Source: Fomitopsis serialis (taxonomy: Eukaryota > Basidiomycota > Agaricomycetes > Polyporales > Fomitopsidaceae). Taken from it: a DNA stretch of 64,000 bases. A model generated the notes under the pieces. It saw nothing but the letters and a program-made list of their open reading frames with translations. It searched no databases and was not told the DNA's origin. Shown piece after piece: positions 22,489-32,715 of this stretch. Location: assembly GCF_022376445.1 (NCBI RefSeq), contig NW_025955096.1:1-64000 (forward strand). The letters are read 5' to 3'. A program made the position numbers and the translations under genes. Numbering within the stretch: the stretch's first letter is position 1; each line of letters starts with the position of its first letter.

Positions 22489-24038
22489 ATCCCGTTTATA
22501 GTCGTTTGAGGGCAAAGCCCTATGTAGACTCTATCTAGATACTATGTACATGCCTACAATATTAAAGCAATGATGGTGTCCTGCTGTGCATTGGCTCGGT
22601 GCGCCTCCGTACTACGTAGAGGTGATTCCGCCGGGGCACTATATGGTATGTACAGTTGGAGTCTATGTGGAACGAAACATGGGTATTACTTAGGGTTCGA
22701 TGCAGTGGTGCGTGCGGCGTTACTGTCCCTTGCTCGTTGAAGAACAAGTCACGCTCTCCTAGGTCGAAAACGTTGACCCCCTGTCTGCACTTATGCAACC
22801 TTGTCACAGCCTTTACATCCCGTTGTGTTTGCGACAGAAGGTGTCGGCACACGCTGTCGTATATGGTCAACATCATAGACTACTTCAAGCGACACTCTAA
22901 GTCTTGGAGATCGAGAAGGCATGCGTACCGGGGCCCGGGACAAGCCCGGGATGAGGCTGGGATCCGAACCTCGGCTATATCCTTTGTACTGAAGGCCACG
23001 TTCGACGTGAGGACGTTCTCGCGCCGTCATGTCTCCTATTAGAAGTCCCCTGCGTCGATCGCTCTGCCTCTCTATGACGGGTAGACTGAGAAAGTGGTTA
23101 GGGTTCTCAGGAGGTGCGTGCGCGATCGGCGCAACGTTGCAACGACGATCTCCGCTAGTACGTCCGCGGCAACCCGTGCGCCCATGTTTCACCTCGATCT
23201 TACTTCTTCACCTCCGAGCCACCCGAGCTAGGAATGGGTGGAAGGTGTCCCTGTGTCTTGCATCCTATTTGCGTGCACCCCGTCCGACGTTGCTGTGATT
23301 CATCACAATCGTGTCCAGCAAAAAGCGTCGTACATGCTGTGCGCCTGTCGCGTCCGGTTGTACGTACATCCGGTATCATCACAGTCTCGGGCAGGCCTCT
23401 CCGGGAAGCGGAGTTCACGCAGAATGAGGTGCTGTCGGTGTTACAGGATTCCGCAGGGAGTGGTGAGATTAATATTAATATTATGTTGTCATACCTGTGC
23501 CGCGTTCGCTGATCCGCTGTGCTTGGCATAATGTCGCCTGTCTAGCTGTTGCCGACGTCAGAGATATCTATGAGCGTGCAAACCTACCGCGTCGCTCTGA
23601 TAGGAACTCGAACAGCGGACCCACACTGGCAGCTGCGCATCGACCCAAAACGGGTAGTGTGCACGTGGATGCTGTGGTTGGTGGGTCCCGAGACCGTGTG
23701 TGTGAGGGGTGAATTAATCTGACTCTGATAGATATTAGACTCTGACGGGCGAATGCCCGGCAGCTCGTGCGCCACTCCATCAAACGCGATGACATTCGCA
23801 TTGTCTACAGATGTCAGCAGCTGTCAGCAGCCGACCAGATGCGCACCTCGCCTGCCGAGCCATGCCACCCCCAATATTGCCCTGCGCACGATAACCTCCG
23901 ACTCGTACTTCTACATCGCACACGGAGTCTTGCTTCGCTCCGTTTCTTGCCCTCCCGAGCTCTCATTATTCGCGATACCCCTTCCGTAGACGAATCGCCG
24001 GACTGAACAGCTTGATTTCGCGAAACCCGACCACTACC
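22489..24038. other. Intergenic stretch with repeat tail
   Basis: 22845-23160 is the end of the direct repeat. The remainder (23161-24038) is the upstream region of the GDPD gene and shows no supported gene. Confidence 0.5.
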
Positions 24039-26560
24039 ATGCCTCCGAAGTTGCCTGAATGCTGGGGTCATCGAGGGGTGCGCACCTGTTCCCGCCTGTC
24101 CATCATCGCAACAACACTCACCTCCTCGCCGTTCTCAGGCCTCTGTATCCTTCCCCGAGAACACCCTCGCGAGTTTCGAACGCGCCATCAGGGATGGTGC
24201 GGATGGGATCGAGACCGGTGCGTGCTTGTATGCGCGAACAACACAACAAATGCGCTGACTCGAACCGACCGCACTGGCAGACGTGCACATCTCGCAGGAC
24301 GACGTCGTGATCATGTTCCACGACCCCAGTGCGTCCTCCTCCTCCACATACACGCGACTCGACGCTTACGCCCGCACCAGCGCTCCAGCGGACGACCAAC
24401 GGCTTCGGTGCGTCTGCACTCGTGATGACGACGAGTGCGCCCGGCGGCTCCAGGCCGGGAGTGCTCACGTCCGTGACCCGCTGCAGGGCGCATCAAGGAC
24501 CACAAGTGGTACGGCCCTAACGGGATGCAGCACCTCCGCACGAAGAAACAGCCCCCGCAGCCGATCCCCACCTTCGACGAGACGATCGCGCTCTTCATGC
24601 GGGTCAGCCCCCTCCCCTTCACTCCCCCTCCCCTCACCGCACGCTGACGCCCCGCCCCGCCGCGCCAGCCCGAGAACCAGCACGCGAAGCTGCACATCGA
24701 CATCAAGCCGTCGAACTCGCTCGCGAAGATCTTCGCGCTGATGGCGCGCGCGCTCCGCGCGTACGACGCCTGGGAGACCGCGCTCGCGCCGCGCATCCTC
24801 CTCGGCGTGTGGCACACGGGCTACGTGCGCCCCGCGATCGACGTCCTCCCCCGCTGCGGCCGCGCGCACATCGGGTTCAACGTCGTGCTCGCGCGGCGCT
24901 GGTTCTGGGAGAGCTGTGACGTGATGAGCCTGCATTTTGGGCAGTGGGTGACGAGGGCGGGGCAGAGGTGAGTGATTGTGTCTTATGTTCGCGTGTGGAT
25001 TTGGGGCGTGTGGGAGTGGCGGGACCGCGCGTCTCTCTGCGACGCGATCCTCGCTTCACAGCGTGGGGCTGGCCTGTTCAGACGGGCTATATGCGGGGAG
25101 TTCATGGTGATTTTAGTAGCAGGAGGTCCTCTAAAGCCGCGCAGAGCGTGCACGCGCATGCCTGAGTACCATCCTGAAACTGTATTCGCTGTGCCGCATC
25201 GTCTTGAGCGGCGACCGGTACTGTATGAGCCAGAAAGTGGTGCAGAAACACCACCCGCGCTGCCGCCGTGCTCCTCACATGTCCGCGTTGCGACTGCAGC
25301 GATCACGCTTAGCGCGTCCATGTTCATGCGTCCCTCCACAATCCTCTGGCCACGCATACACCCATCCGATTCCGACCTCCTCGCTTTCCTCGCCGAGGAG
25401 GACATATCGGAGGTGGCTGACGAGCATACACGAACACAGGTTCCTCAAGGAGTGCAAGGCGGCGGGGAAAACGACGATGGTGTGGACGGTGAACGACCCG
25501 CTGGAAATGGCCGAGGTGAGTCTGAGTCTGGCTGGCTGGTGGTTCTTCTTGTTCCTGGGAGGGGGAGGTCCTGGGGCGATGTGCGGCGCGACGGAAAGGC
25601 GCATATAGCCTGGGTCGTGGCTCGTCATTGGGTCGAGGAAGTAAAGTGTCGCCGTCTCTGAGGCGCATGCGGATCCAGCAGGCGATCGTGAGGATTTCTG
25701 CAGACAAGATGGTGGTGATTGGTGTCATATCGCCGTGGACTGCGTCAGGGCGCCCAGTGGTGGACTCAGTCGCGCTCTGACGATGCCCTGTTTCTGTTCC
25801 ATACTGCGATCTAACTGGCATGCTACAACTGCATGATGACCTACCGCTCTACTCGTTAGGCCACGCGATCGTTGCCGTCTGCCTTGACTGTCGTGGAGGG
25901 CTGGGCTATATGGTGGCAGCGCTTGCATACGTTTCCCCCTCTTTTACATAGTCATCCTCGCTGAGGGTGCCCCATGCGACCATTTCTCCCTGTCTTCCGT
26001 ATCTCCAGGCAAAGCTCGAGCTCGATCGCGACACGTACTCACACCGGTTTCTTCCAGGCGATCCGATGGGGGATCGACGTGATCATGACCGACGTTCCGC
26101 ACGTCCTGCACCAGCTCCGCCGCGACCTCCAAGGTACGTCCCGTTCACCACCACGCCCCCATCATCGACGCGACCAATAACCACTCGCCTCCCAGCGGAC
26201 TACGACAAGACCCTCTCGCGCTACCCGCGCACGTTCCTCTGGACACGCTATCGCTACTACTGGCCCGTCACGCTCTTCTGGGCGACGTTCGTCCGCATCA
26301 TGCTCCAGGTCGCATTCGGCCGCCTCGCGAAGGTTCCGCTCCCCGCGGGCGCGCCGCAGGCTGCGCGCCGGGTGCTCGACGTTGTTGATGAGGTCGGTGG
26401 GGATGGCGAGGCTCTGGAGGGTAAGACGGCGAATGGACATGTGCAGGATGGCGAGGCGGTGGAGAGTGTGGATGGAGAGGTGGCGCGGAAGGCCGTCGCG
26501 GATGGTGACTATCTCAGCGATGGTGTGAATGGTGCGCCTGTGGTCAGTGTGCAGGCTTAG
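24039..26560 (+). CDS. Glycerophosphodiester phosphodiesterase (GDPD) family protein
   Basis: A chain of exons joins in frame: 24039-24077 (MPPKLPECWGHRG), 24139 onward (ASVSFPENTLASFERAI..DGIETD), VHISQDDVVIMFHDP, LQRTTNGFG, RIKDHKWYGPNGMQHLRTKK with PIPTFDETIALFMR, PENQHAKLHIDIKP through GQWVTRAGQ ending 24967, then 25440-25515 (FLKECKAAGKTTMVWTVNDP), 26058 onward (AIRWGIDVIMTDVP) and a last exon from the ADYDKT segment to 26560. Catalytic marks of GDPD are present: HRG, ENT, E-x-D with a downstream H (GIETDVH) and HD in FHDP. These enzymes hydrolyse glycerophosphodiesters to glycerol-3-phosphate and an alcohol. Two introns (24968-25439 and 25516-26057) are 472 and 542 bp. The C-terminus has a hydrophobic stretch (YYWPVTLFWATFVRIML), possibly membrane-associated. 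Confidence 0.85.
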
Positions 26561-27749
26561 AGGACCGTCACGGACGACGCGATATGCACACTCGACGCTG
26601 GTCACGGAATAGAAGGTATGTATACATGCCAGATAGACCAGACAGTATCAGCAACGACGCTACTCCCGTCGTCGCTACTAGTATATTTACAGAAGCTACG
26701 TGATATGTTTATCCTTGATTCTCAAGATATTAGTAGTAGATGATGTTCTGATGTACCCAATCAACCAGGCTCGGGCGCGTCAGGCTCGGAAACAGAGGCC
26801 CCTGCGCTCTGTGATGGACGATCTCTCTTAACAGTTGCCGCCCTGGCAGGTTTTCCGCATATGAGGACTGAGAGCTTCAACTCTTACTGTACCACCACGT
26901 CCACGCACGGCCGCGGTCCATCGTCTCCGAACGGGCCGCGGACTTCCTCAGCGCCTTGGCGACAGGCCAACCACGGAGATCTCCTCAGCCTCCGTGACCT
27001 TGAGCTGTTATACTTGCGATGGCAGGTAACTTGAAAGACGCAATTTGATGACGATGAGAACCTAGATCGAGGGAAGTATTCGTCACGCCCTCCTCCACGT
27101 CTAACAGCGTCTAACCGACCTCATGCTCAACGGCGCCAACGGCAGCCGGCAAACCCCGGCTGTACGCTAAGAGGGCCACAGCACAGCAACCATCGGTAAA
27201 ACATCGAGACCAACAGACGCATTCAACTGAGGTGCTCATTAGTTGTATGCAGTACTTACCCCCTCAGATGCATGATCATCCGCGCTAGCGATGTTACGTA
27301 TTCCACGGTCAACTAACGCGTCCTGCGGCACCTCCTGTCGAATGAGGATGTGGATCCCCCCTCCTCCTCCTCCTCCTCCATACCACTTTCAAACTTGAGT
27401 TCCTTCCACAGGTCCACCACACCTTCGACTTTCGACGCGTTCTGGAAGCCTATGCCACCGAGTGTAGCCGTCGTTGATCAACCGGGAAAAGTATGGACTC
27501 TTGTCCTCCACCATCAAATGAGCCTGGTGGGCATTCCAATTTCCACCCGGTCCGCGGGTCATATCATTTGTTGGTTCATTCGTTCACGACCGGTCCACCC
27601 CGAACTGGAGGTGACAGGGGTTGTTTACAGGCAGATATGACCTCAAGTAATAGGTAAGACCACCACGCCAGAACGTTGCGACCACACTCCACATAGGTGC
27701 GTTTATAAGACTCGCACCCGGGGGATGGCGTTTTCAGGCATACATTGAT
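26561..27749. other. Intergenic part of the left arm
   Basis: No supported gene. Contains a CTC trinucleotide run near 27357-27378. Its expected mirror is 42850-43900, where similarity is weaker. Confidence 0.45.
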
Positions 27750-28483
27750 ATGGCCCATCATCACAATAGCTCCGTCACGCCGCAGTCCGAGTCCACGTCA
27801 GTCTCCACGTATATATTGGTTAACCTGTTCATGATTCTAATCGAATGGCTCATACGCAGCAGAGACATTCAAATCGCCTTCAATGCGAATTGCGGGGTCA
27901 ATTATATGTCCAGCAGGCCAGAACCCTCTGCGGGCGCTGGTACGCACCTGTGAGTTTTGGCTCCGCGTCTTGTTACGAATGTTCTCACTGCCTCTGTTGC
28001 AGAGGCATGCCGGCTCACTTGAGCCTGTCCTGCTGCTGTCGGTGCAGGGACAACACAGGAACATGCAAAACGAGTATTACAGGTACCAATTTGCACCAGC
28101 TCAAGGAAGCTTATGAGGGGCACCTTCAAAATCACCATCGCCACGATATCTTCGCGAGGACAACAGAAGATGGAAAACACATATGGGAATGTCCCCGGGT
28201 CAATGAAGACGGCAATGTATGCGGAGAGTTACTTGAGGTCGACCCCGTATTACCGCCATGCTATGCATTAGTACAACATGTCTGGAAGTGGCTCGACGAC
28301 GTCGCGTGGTACAGCTGTTCTTGCCCAAAGGGCCCAGGGAGCGACAGCAGTTGCCAGAGAGACCTTGCCAGTTGCGACCACGGGACCGGCAAAAGACATT
28401 ACCATAAACTCTGGTAAGTCGCCATTGAAATAGTACGAGGACCGCTGACATACTACTGAACTGCAGCGAATGCTTAATAAATA
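27750..28483 (+). CDS. Cys/His-rich small protein, family copy B-left
   Basis: The first exon likely opens at 27750 or slightly downstream and ends at a GTGAGT donor near 27951. After an intron of about 50 bp the frame continues from about 28005: GMPAHLSLSCCCRCRDNTG, then HLQNHHRHDIF, then ECPRVNEDGNVCGELLE, then CYALVQHVWKWLDDVAWYS, then CSCPKGPG and HYHKL. A last splice (GTAAGT near 28415) leads to a short tail ending near 28483. The Cys and His spacing suggests zinc binding. The pattern C-P-x(4-6)-D-G-N-x-C and A-L-x-Q-H-x-x-K-x-x-D is shared with the genes at 30815, 40506 and 42230. No known domain could be named. The start codon is uncertain. Confidence 0.5.
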
Positions 28484-30814
28484 AATGAATCATAGGTTAC
28501 TCGGAAAATCAAGATAGGCTGTGTCTTGCTCTCAGATCTCAGAGTGAATCATGGGCTGACGTTATCTGTTGTCCCCATGTCGCCCCCGCCTCAGCCTCAC
28601 CTCACGAAATTATGTCCATTCTTGACGTGCCCATTCAATCATTATTAGGTTCCGATATACTGCCCTCGTTTAGCTCAGTTCCAAGCCTTGTAACCGTATA
28701 TTCCTTGGCCTGACCAATCTATCACTGAAGATGATAGTCCAGACATTAACTGGCCTTGACATGCATCTCTGTATACGTATCTGACTCAGCTGGCGTTCTG
28801 CCGGTGCATAAACCTCATGGATCTCACACTGGTGAGGGAGATATCACGACGAGATTTCGGGATTAAGGTGTTGGTCACCTTTTGATGCCATGTCACAAGG
28901 ACTAGATTGTCTCACCAGAGAAGACGTATGTATCTAGGCTGCAGCTATATAACACGCGGATGTGCGAGCTCTGTACGGTCGGCCTTGGGGCCCTTTCCGG
29001 CGACTAATCCAACTAATACGAGTCGGCGACCATTGACTGCCTCGCCAGGCTTTATCAGCAACTTTTCGCAAGCCAGAATAAACCTGTACTTCACTCAGAC
29101 CATCGGACGGCGTATGAGCAGCAGAGATAGATGATTCTTGCGGCACGTACCGTGACGAGCCCAGTGTACGAGTCACTATGTATGAAGACCGCCGACGGCC
29201 CATATTGAGCTCGACTCCGAGTCGAAGGTTTGAATGATTAGGTTACTGGTATAATTGCCCTGCGGCCGATTCGGACCTGGCCAAGTGCCACTAGACCATT
29301 ACCCGCGACACCGACAGCCTGAGTATTTTACTGTGTACATTGCGGCCACCAAACGTGGAAACCCACCCAAGGAACACCTTATCTAATCGGCCCAAGTCTA
29401 TTTTTTACACATACACTCAACGTCGCGTACATCGCCGTCGGAGTCCCACTGTCCACATGAATTCAACCGTCACGATCATCAACCGTTTATGAATCCACCT
29501 GCTGCCATTTGACTAAGTCCACCTCCAGACCCTACGAGGGCGGCCTTCATCTCGAGTGTATCAAAGTTCACGGAAGATGTACTTTCTACATCCCAGGCCA
29601 CCAGTATCATCTCAATCCTGGATGAATGAACGGTTGTTCAACAGATGGCACTTCTTCCGTCTCGGTCCGTATTGGTGAAACTACTAACTTGTTGCAGTGG
29701 AAACGAACACCAGCATGGCTCGCAACTTTGCAACGCTCAGGCAGTATACAGGCGCTGCAAGTCTGATTGGACGTCATGCGCTGTGAGACTTAGGGGGCAC
29801 GCCAGATGCTCATACATGTCAGGATTGGCACTCGCGCTCGAGCGTAACAGAGCATGGGCGTAGGCCTATAGGATGTACATAATATTGGGAATGACATAGA
29901 GCGCGCCGGGGAGACCGACGGCACCTACTGATGGGTGCATCATTCTGGCGCCGAGTGCGACTGTAGAGAACTCGTTGACTGATTATACATGCCAGACACT
30001 AGGACCTACATAGGACACATACCATTTCCACCACTTCCGCGAAGCAAAGAGTCGAGTAAGCGGCTAAGTAACATCAGTGATAGCATGCCAGATTCATCGA
30101 CGATCCAAATGCAACCGAGTCCTTGCCGAGTCGTTCTCGATATGGACCCACATCACACGAGGACTACTGTTTACGGTAGACCATTGGCCAAAGCACGATA
30201 GGAAGTCATTGGTGCCGTGAGGTTCACGGACCCGTCAGAGTCGGCGGGGGTTATCAGGCCTTCAGGCGCGTCGGTAGCAAGTTACTAGGCGCACAGCGCT
30301 TGGTCGTCGTAACATCTCTCGGAGGCCTCTCAAACTCGATAGCCGAGGCCCGAGAAAGCAGAGTGGTACTTTCATCCCACCACAGTACCCTATGGGCATT
30401 TCCATCACCCACCACGCAAACGTGAACTTTTGCCCGGCGCTCATTTCCCCATCTAACATCAATTGTATGGCCGCATCTACAGGGCACGCGCCAATGTGTT
30501 GCGTCTACTCATCGTGTCAGTAGGTCAGGAATGCTGAAGCGCGGGTATCTAAGCAACACACTCAATGCATTCCTGCCGCACGACATGGTGGGATTTGTTT
30601 CAACCTTGAAGATGACACGACCTCGAAACCACATGGCGGCCAGGATGGTGTATAGAGGAGGTTCCTGTTGAGCAAGGCAATTTTCAACGCACGCAGAAAT
30701 GTGGAGGAACACCAGTAAGGTGGACATAGGCCCACTCTGGCCTCCATAATCGCCGACCTATGGTCGGCTAAAAAGGCGGCGCTGAGCGAAACAGGGCGAC
30801 AAGTCAGTCGAGAC
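28484..30814. other. Left-arm intergenic stretch
   Basis: No supported gene in 2.3 kb. Short blocks mirror the right arm (29595-29635 with 41715-41755; 30590-30760 with 41180-41370). The part just before 30815 is the conserved promoter region shared with the mirrored gene at 41131. Confidence 0.5.
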
Positions 30815-31694
30815 ATGGAGAGACACTTCCAATACTCTGAGCTAGCACAGGCGGCGTAAGTTATGAAACGTTCCTTCGTTGTCTCCACGCTGATTCGGAG
30901 AGACTTTCATAGCAGGTACATCGGCCCTGGTGCGAATGCCAACTATGAAGCGCACCTGCGAAACAGGCCGAAAGCTATAGAGACGTACCTGTGAGATCAA
31001 TAATTGTAAATGTCGTGTCGAGTCTTACTGAGTATCCTGCAGGGGCCTGCCTGCTCCGGTGACAGACAACGACGATGTAGAAGGATACGAAGGTGCAGAT
31101 GAGTAAGCAGAAGTCAGATGCATCATGACGATTGCTCACCAGTCACACTTAGTGAATATACGGGTCCGGATGCCGACAGCAGCAACATTGGCGGGGGCCC
31201 ACGGACCAACCGTTGAACATTGGGCAGGAGCCGTGGTTGCGTATATGCCAACTCGAGGTCATGGCCGACGGGACACCAGGACAGTGCGGCACCCACATCC
31301 GTGGTAACAACGAAAATCATGTAGCACGGAACCTCGAGGAACACATCTCTTCAGTTCATCCTCCTCGCTTCCGTCAAGAGAACGACGTACTCGTCTGTAA
31401 TTGTCTATGGATGCATGGTGACGGGACAATTTGCAGCCAGTCACTCACACGTCACTCGGAACATCGGCCATCTTACGCCCTCGCCCAGCATATCGGAAAG
31501 AGGACTGACCACTTCGCGTTGTACCGTCGTGCTTGTGAACGGAGCGACTGCGGTTGCAAGAAAATGTTCGCGTCTCCCGACGCGTTGAGAAGGCACCATG
31601 AGAAGCTCGAGTGAGCATCCTCTTACCCCTGTCTCTGGCAATTACTGACGCACCATTGCGCAGCAGCGAACGCCTCCGCCTCCGCCTCGGCTGA
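30815..31694 (+). CDS. Cys/His-rich small protein, family copy A-left
   Basis: Exon 1 from 30815 (MERHFQYSELAQAA), intron with donor GTAAGT, exon 2 (RYIGPGANANYEAHLRNR), then an unusually long gap of about 220 bp before the main exon (ICQLEVMADGTPGQCGTHI, about 31225 on). The main exon has HISSVHPPRF, CNCLWMHGDGTICSQSLTRH, SYALAQHIGKRTDHFALYR and ACERSDCGCKKMFASPDAL. A final splice at GTGAGC near 31612 leads to an exon 31667-31694 ending DERLRLRLG. Every element matches its mirror at 40506-41131 except the long second intron. Cys/His spacing suggests a zinc-binding fold, and DALRRHHEK resembles the helix of a C2H2 finger. Function unknown. Confidence 0.6.
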
Positions 31695-32715
31695 TGCTGA
31701 GATTGTGACACGACCTAGAGGTACACAATATTTGCATCGTCTTCTCTAGCGCGGCGTCACCATTCATGACATCTACCACCAAAACTTCAGTTATGTCTTG
31801 CCATGCTCTGTATGACCGTCGTTACCTCGCTATGCTCCTCCACCGAAGTGCTCTCCATTCGCTATTGACTCGTAATCTGCTATCGCAATATTGGTCTGCT
31901 CTCGCTCTTCCGCTTTGGCTTTGATGTAATATATGAGTCTTTGTTATGGCTTTCAATCACTGTACTTTACCTCCTTACATACCTACATCGCTGTGGGGCC
32001 ACAAACATGACATCGTTACGGCTATTTTTCACCATCGCATCAGACAAGGCCAGCGGTATTGCACGGGGACTTTCCTACCTCAGGCTCCAGCTTGCAACGG
32101 GTCCATCCATTCAGAGTCCACGTGCCTCGCGCCTGCGTGTCAGTTGTGGTCCCCGGACCAGTATGCACCCATCTCTGCTGTATTTCAACTGAGATGTTCA
32201 CTGTTGTCAACGACGACAAGCACACACGCATGACAATACTCCGCCATCTGGATCATGCTCAGCGGACACGCATGCCCCGCAGTGATACAATGGATAACTC
32301 ACATGCTGCTCGTGGCAGTACTGCCAATCTCGATGTGACGAGCGGGGTCCGTGGAGCTGACCTAGATATAGCCGGTAATGAATATGAATGACCGCGCGTG
32401 CCTTGTCAAGCTTTCAGCGCTCAGCAGTGCGACAACACACGTAAGGAATACTCACGCATGGGATCTGGCAAGAAATCGAACCTCAAAGAGAAATGGGGTT
32501 CGCAGCAACAGAGAGTACGACGAAGCCGAGGTAGAAATCGCCATGGCGTCAAAACAGGCATGTAGCGTACTGCTGTGATTGTTGCGCGAACTACTGATCA
32601 GTTGTAGAGAACAGACTCACTGGGACGCAGTGATTGATTCATGCGGTGGCATGGTCGCAGATAGCCTAAGTGAACGAACACTAGACAAAAAATATTCAAA
32701 CTTATGCCTCTCCAT
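31695..32715. other. Inner end of left arm and KRI1 3' flank
   Basis: 32040-32465 is one of the best-preserved inverted blocks (mirror 39690-40090). No coding potential is supported. Homology to the other arm stops near 32470. Confidence 0.6.

Larger units (their letters stand above)
20366..23160. repeat. Second copy of the direct segmental duplication
   Basis: Same orientation as 9102-14130. The block matching the MDL1/GEP4 promoter (20366-20530) joins directly to sequence matching the last 75 bp of GEP4 at about 20530. The joint shows a shared TAG triplet. The F-box-like gene and its 5' flank follow, then an unrelated stretch of about 350 bp, then the block matching 13855-14130. Confidence 0.85.
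25960..32470. repeat. Left arm of a large imperfect inverted repeat
   Basis: Sequences here reappear reverse-complemented in 39690-44400, in mirrored order: 32040-32465 with 39690-40090; 30600-31694 with 40506-41350; 29595-29635 with 41715-41755; 27880-28480 with 42195-42810; 25960-26570 with 43905-44380. Blocks are clear by eye, with many substitutions and indels. The left arm is longer because the right arm has lost segments. Confidence 0.85.

Noticed and set aside
22930..23010. B-box-like GGTTCGGATCC on the minus strand suggesting a tRNA
   Set aside because: No A box at the right distance and no cloverleaf could be drawn. The sequence belongs to the duplicated block.
24465..24935. Minus-strand open frames over the GDPD gene
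   Set aside because: High GC at third positions of the plus-strand exons opens the opposite frames. The plus strand has the GDPD motifs.
26561..30814. Transposable element as the cause of the inverted repeat
   Set aside because: No transposase, reverse transcriptase, terminal repeats or target-site duplications were seen at the arm ends.
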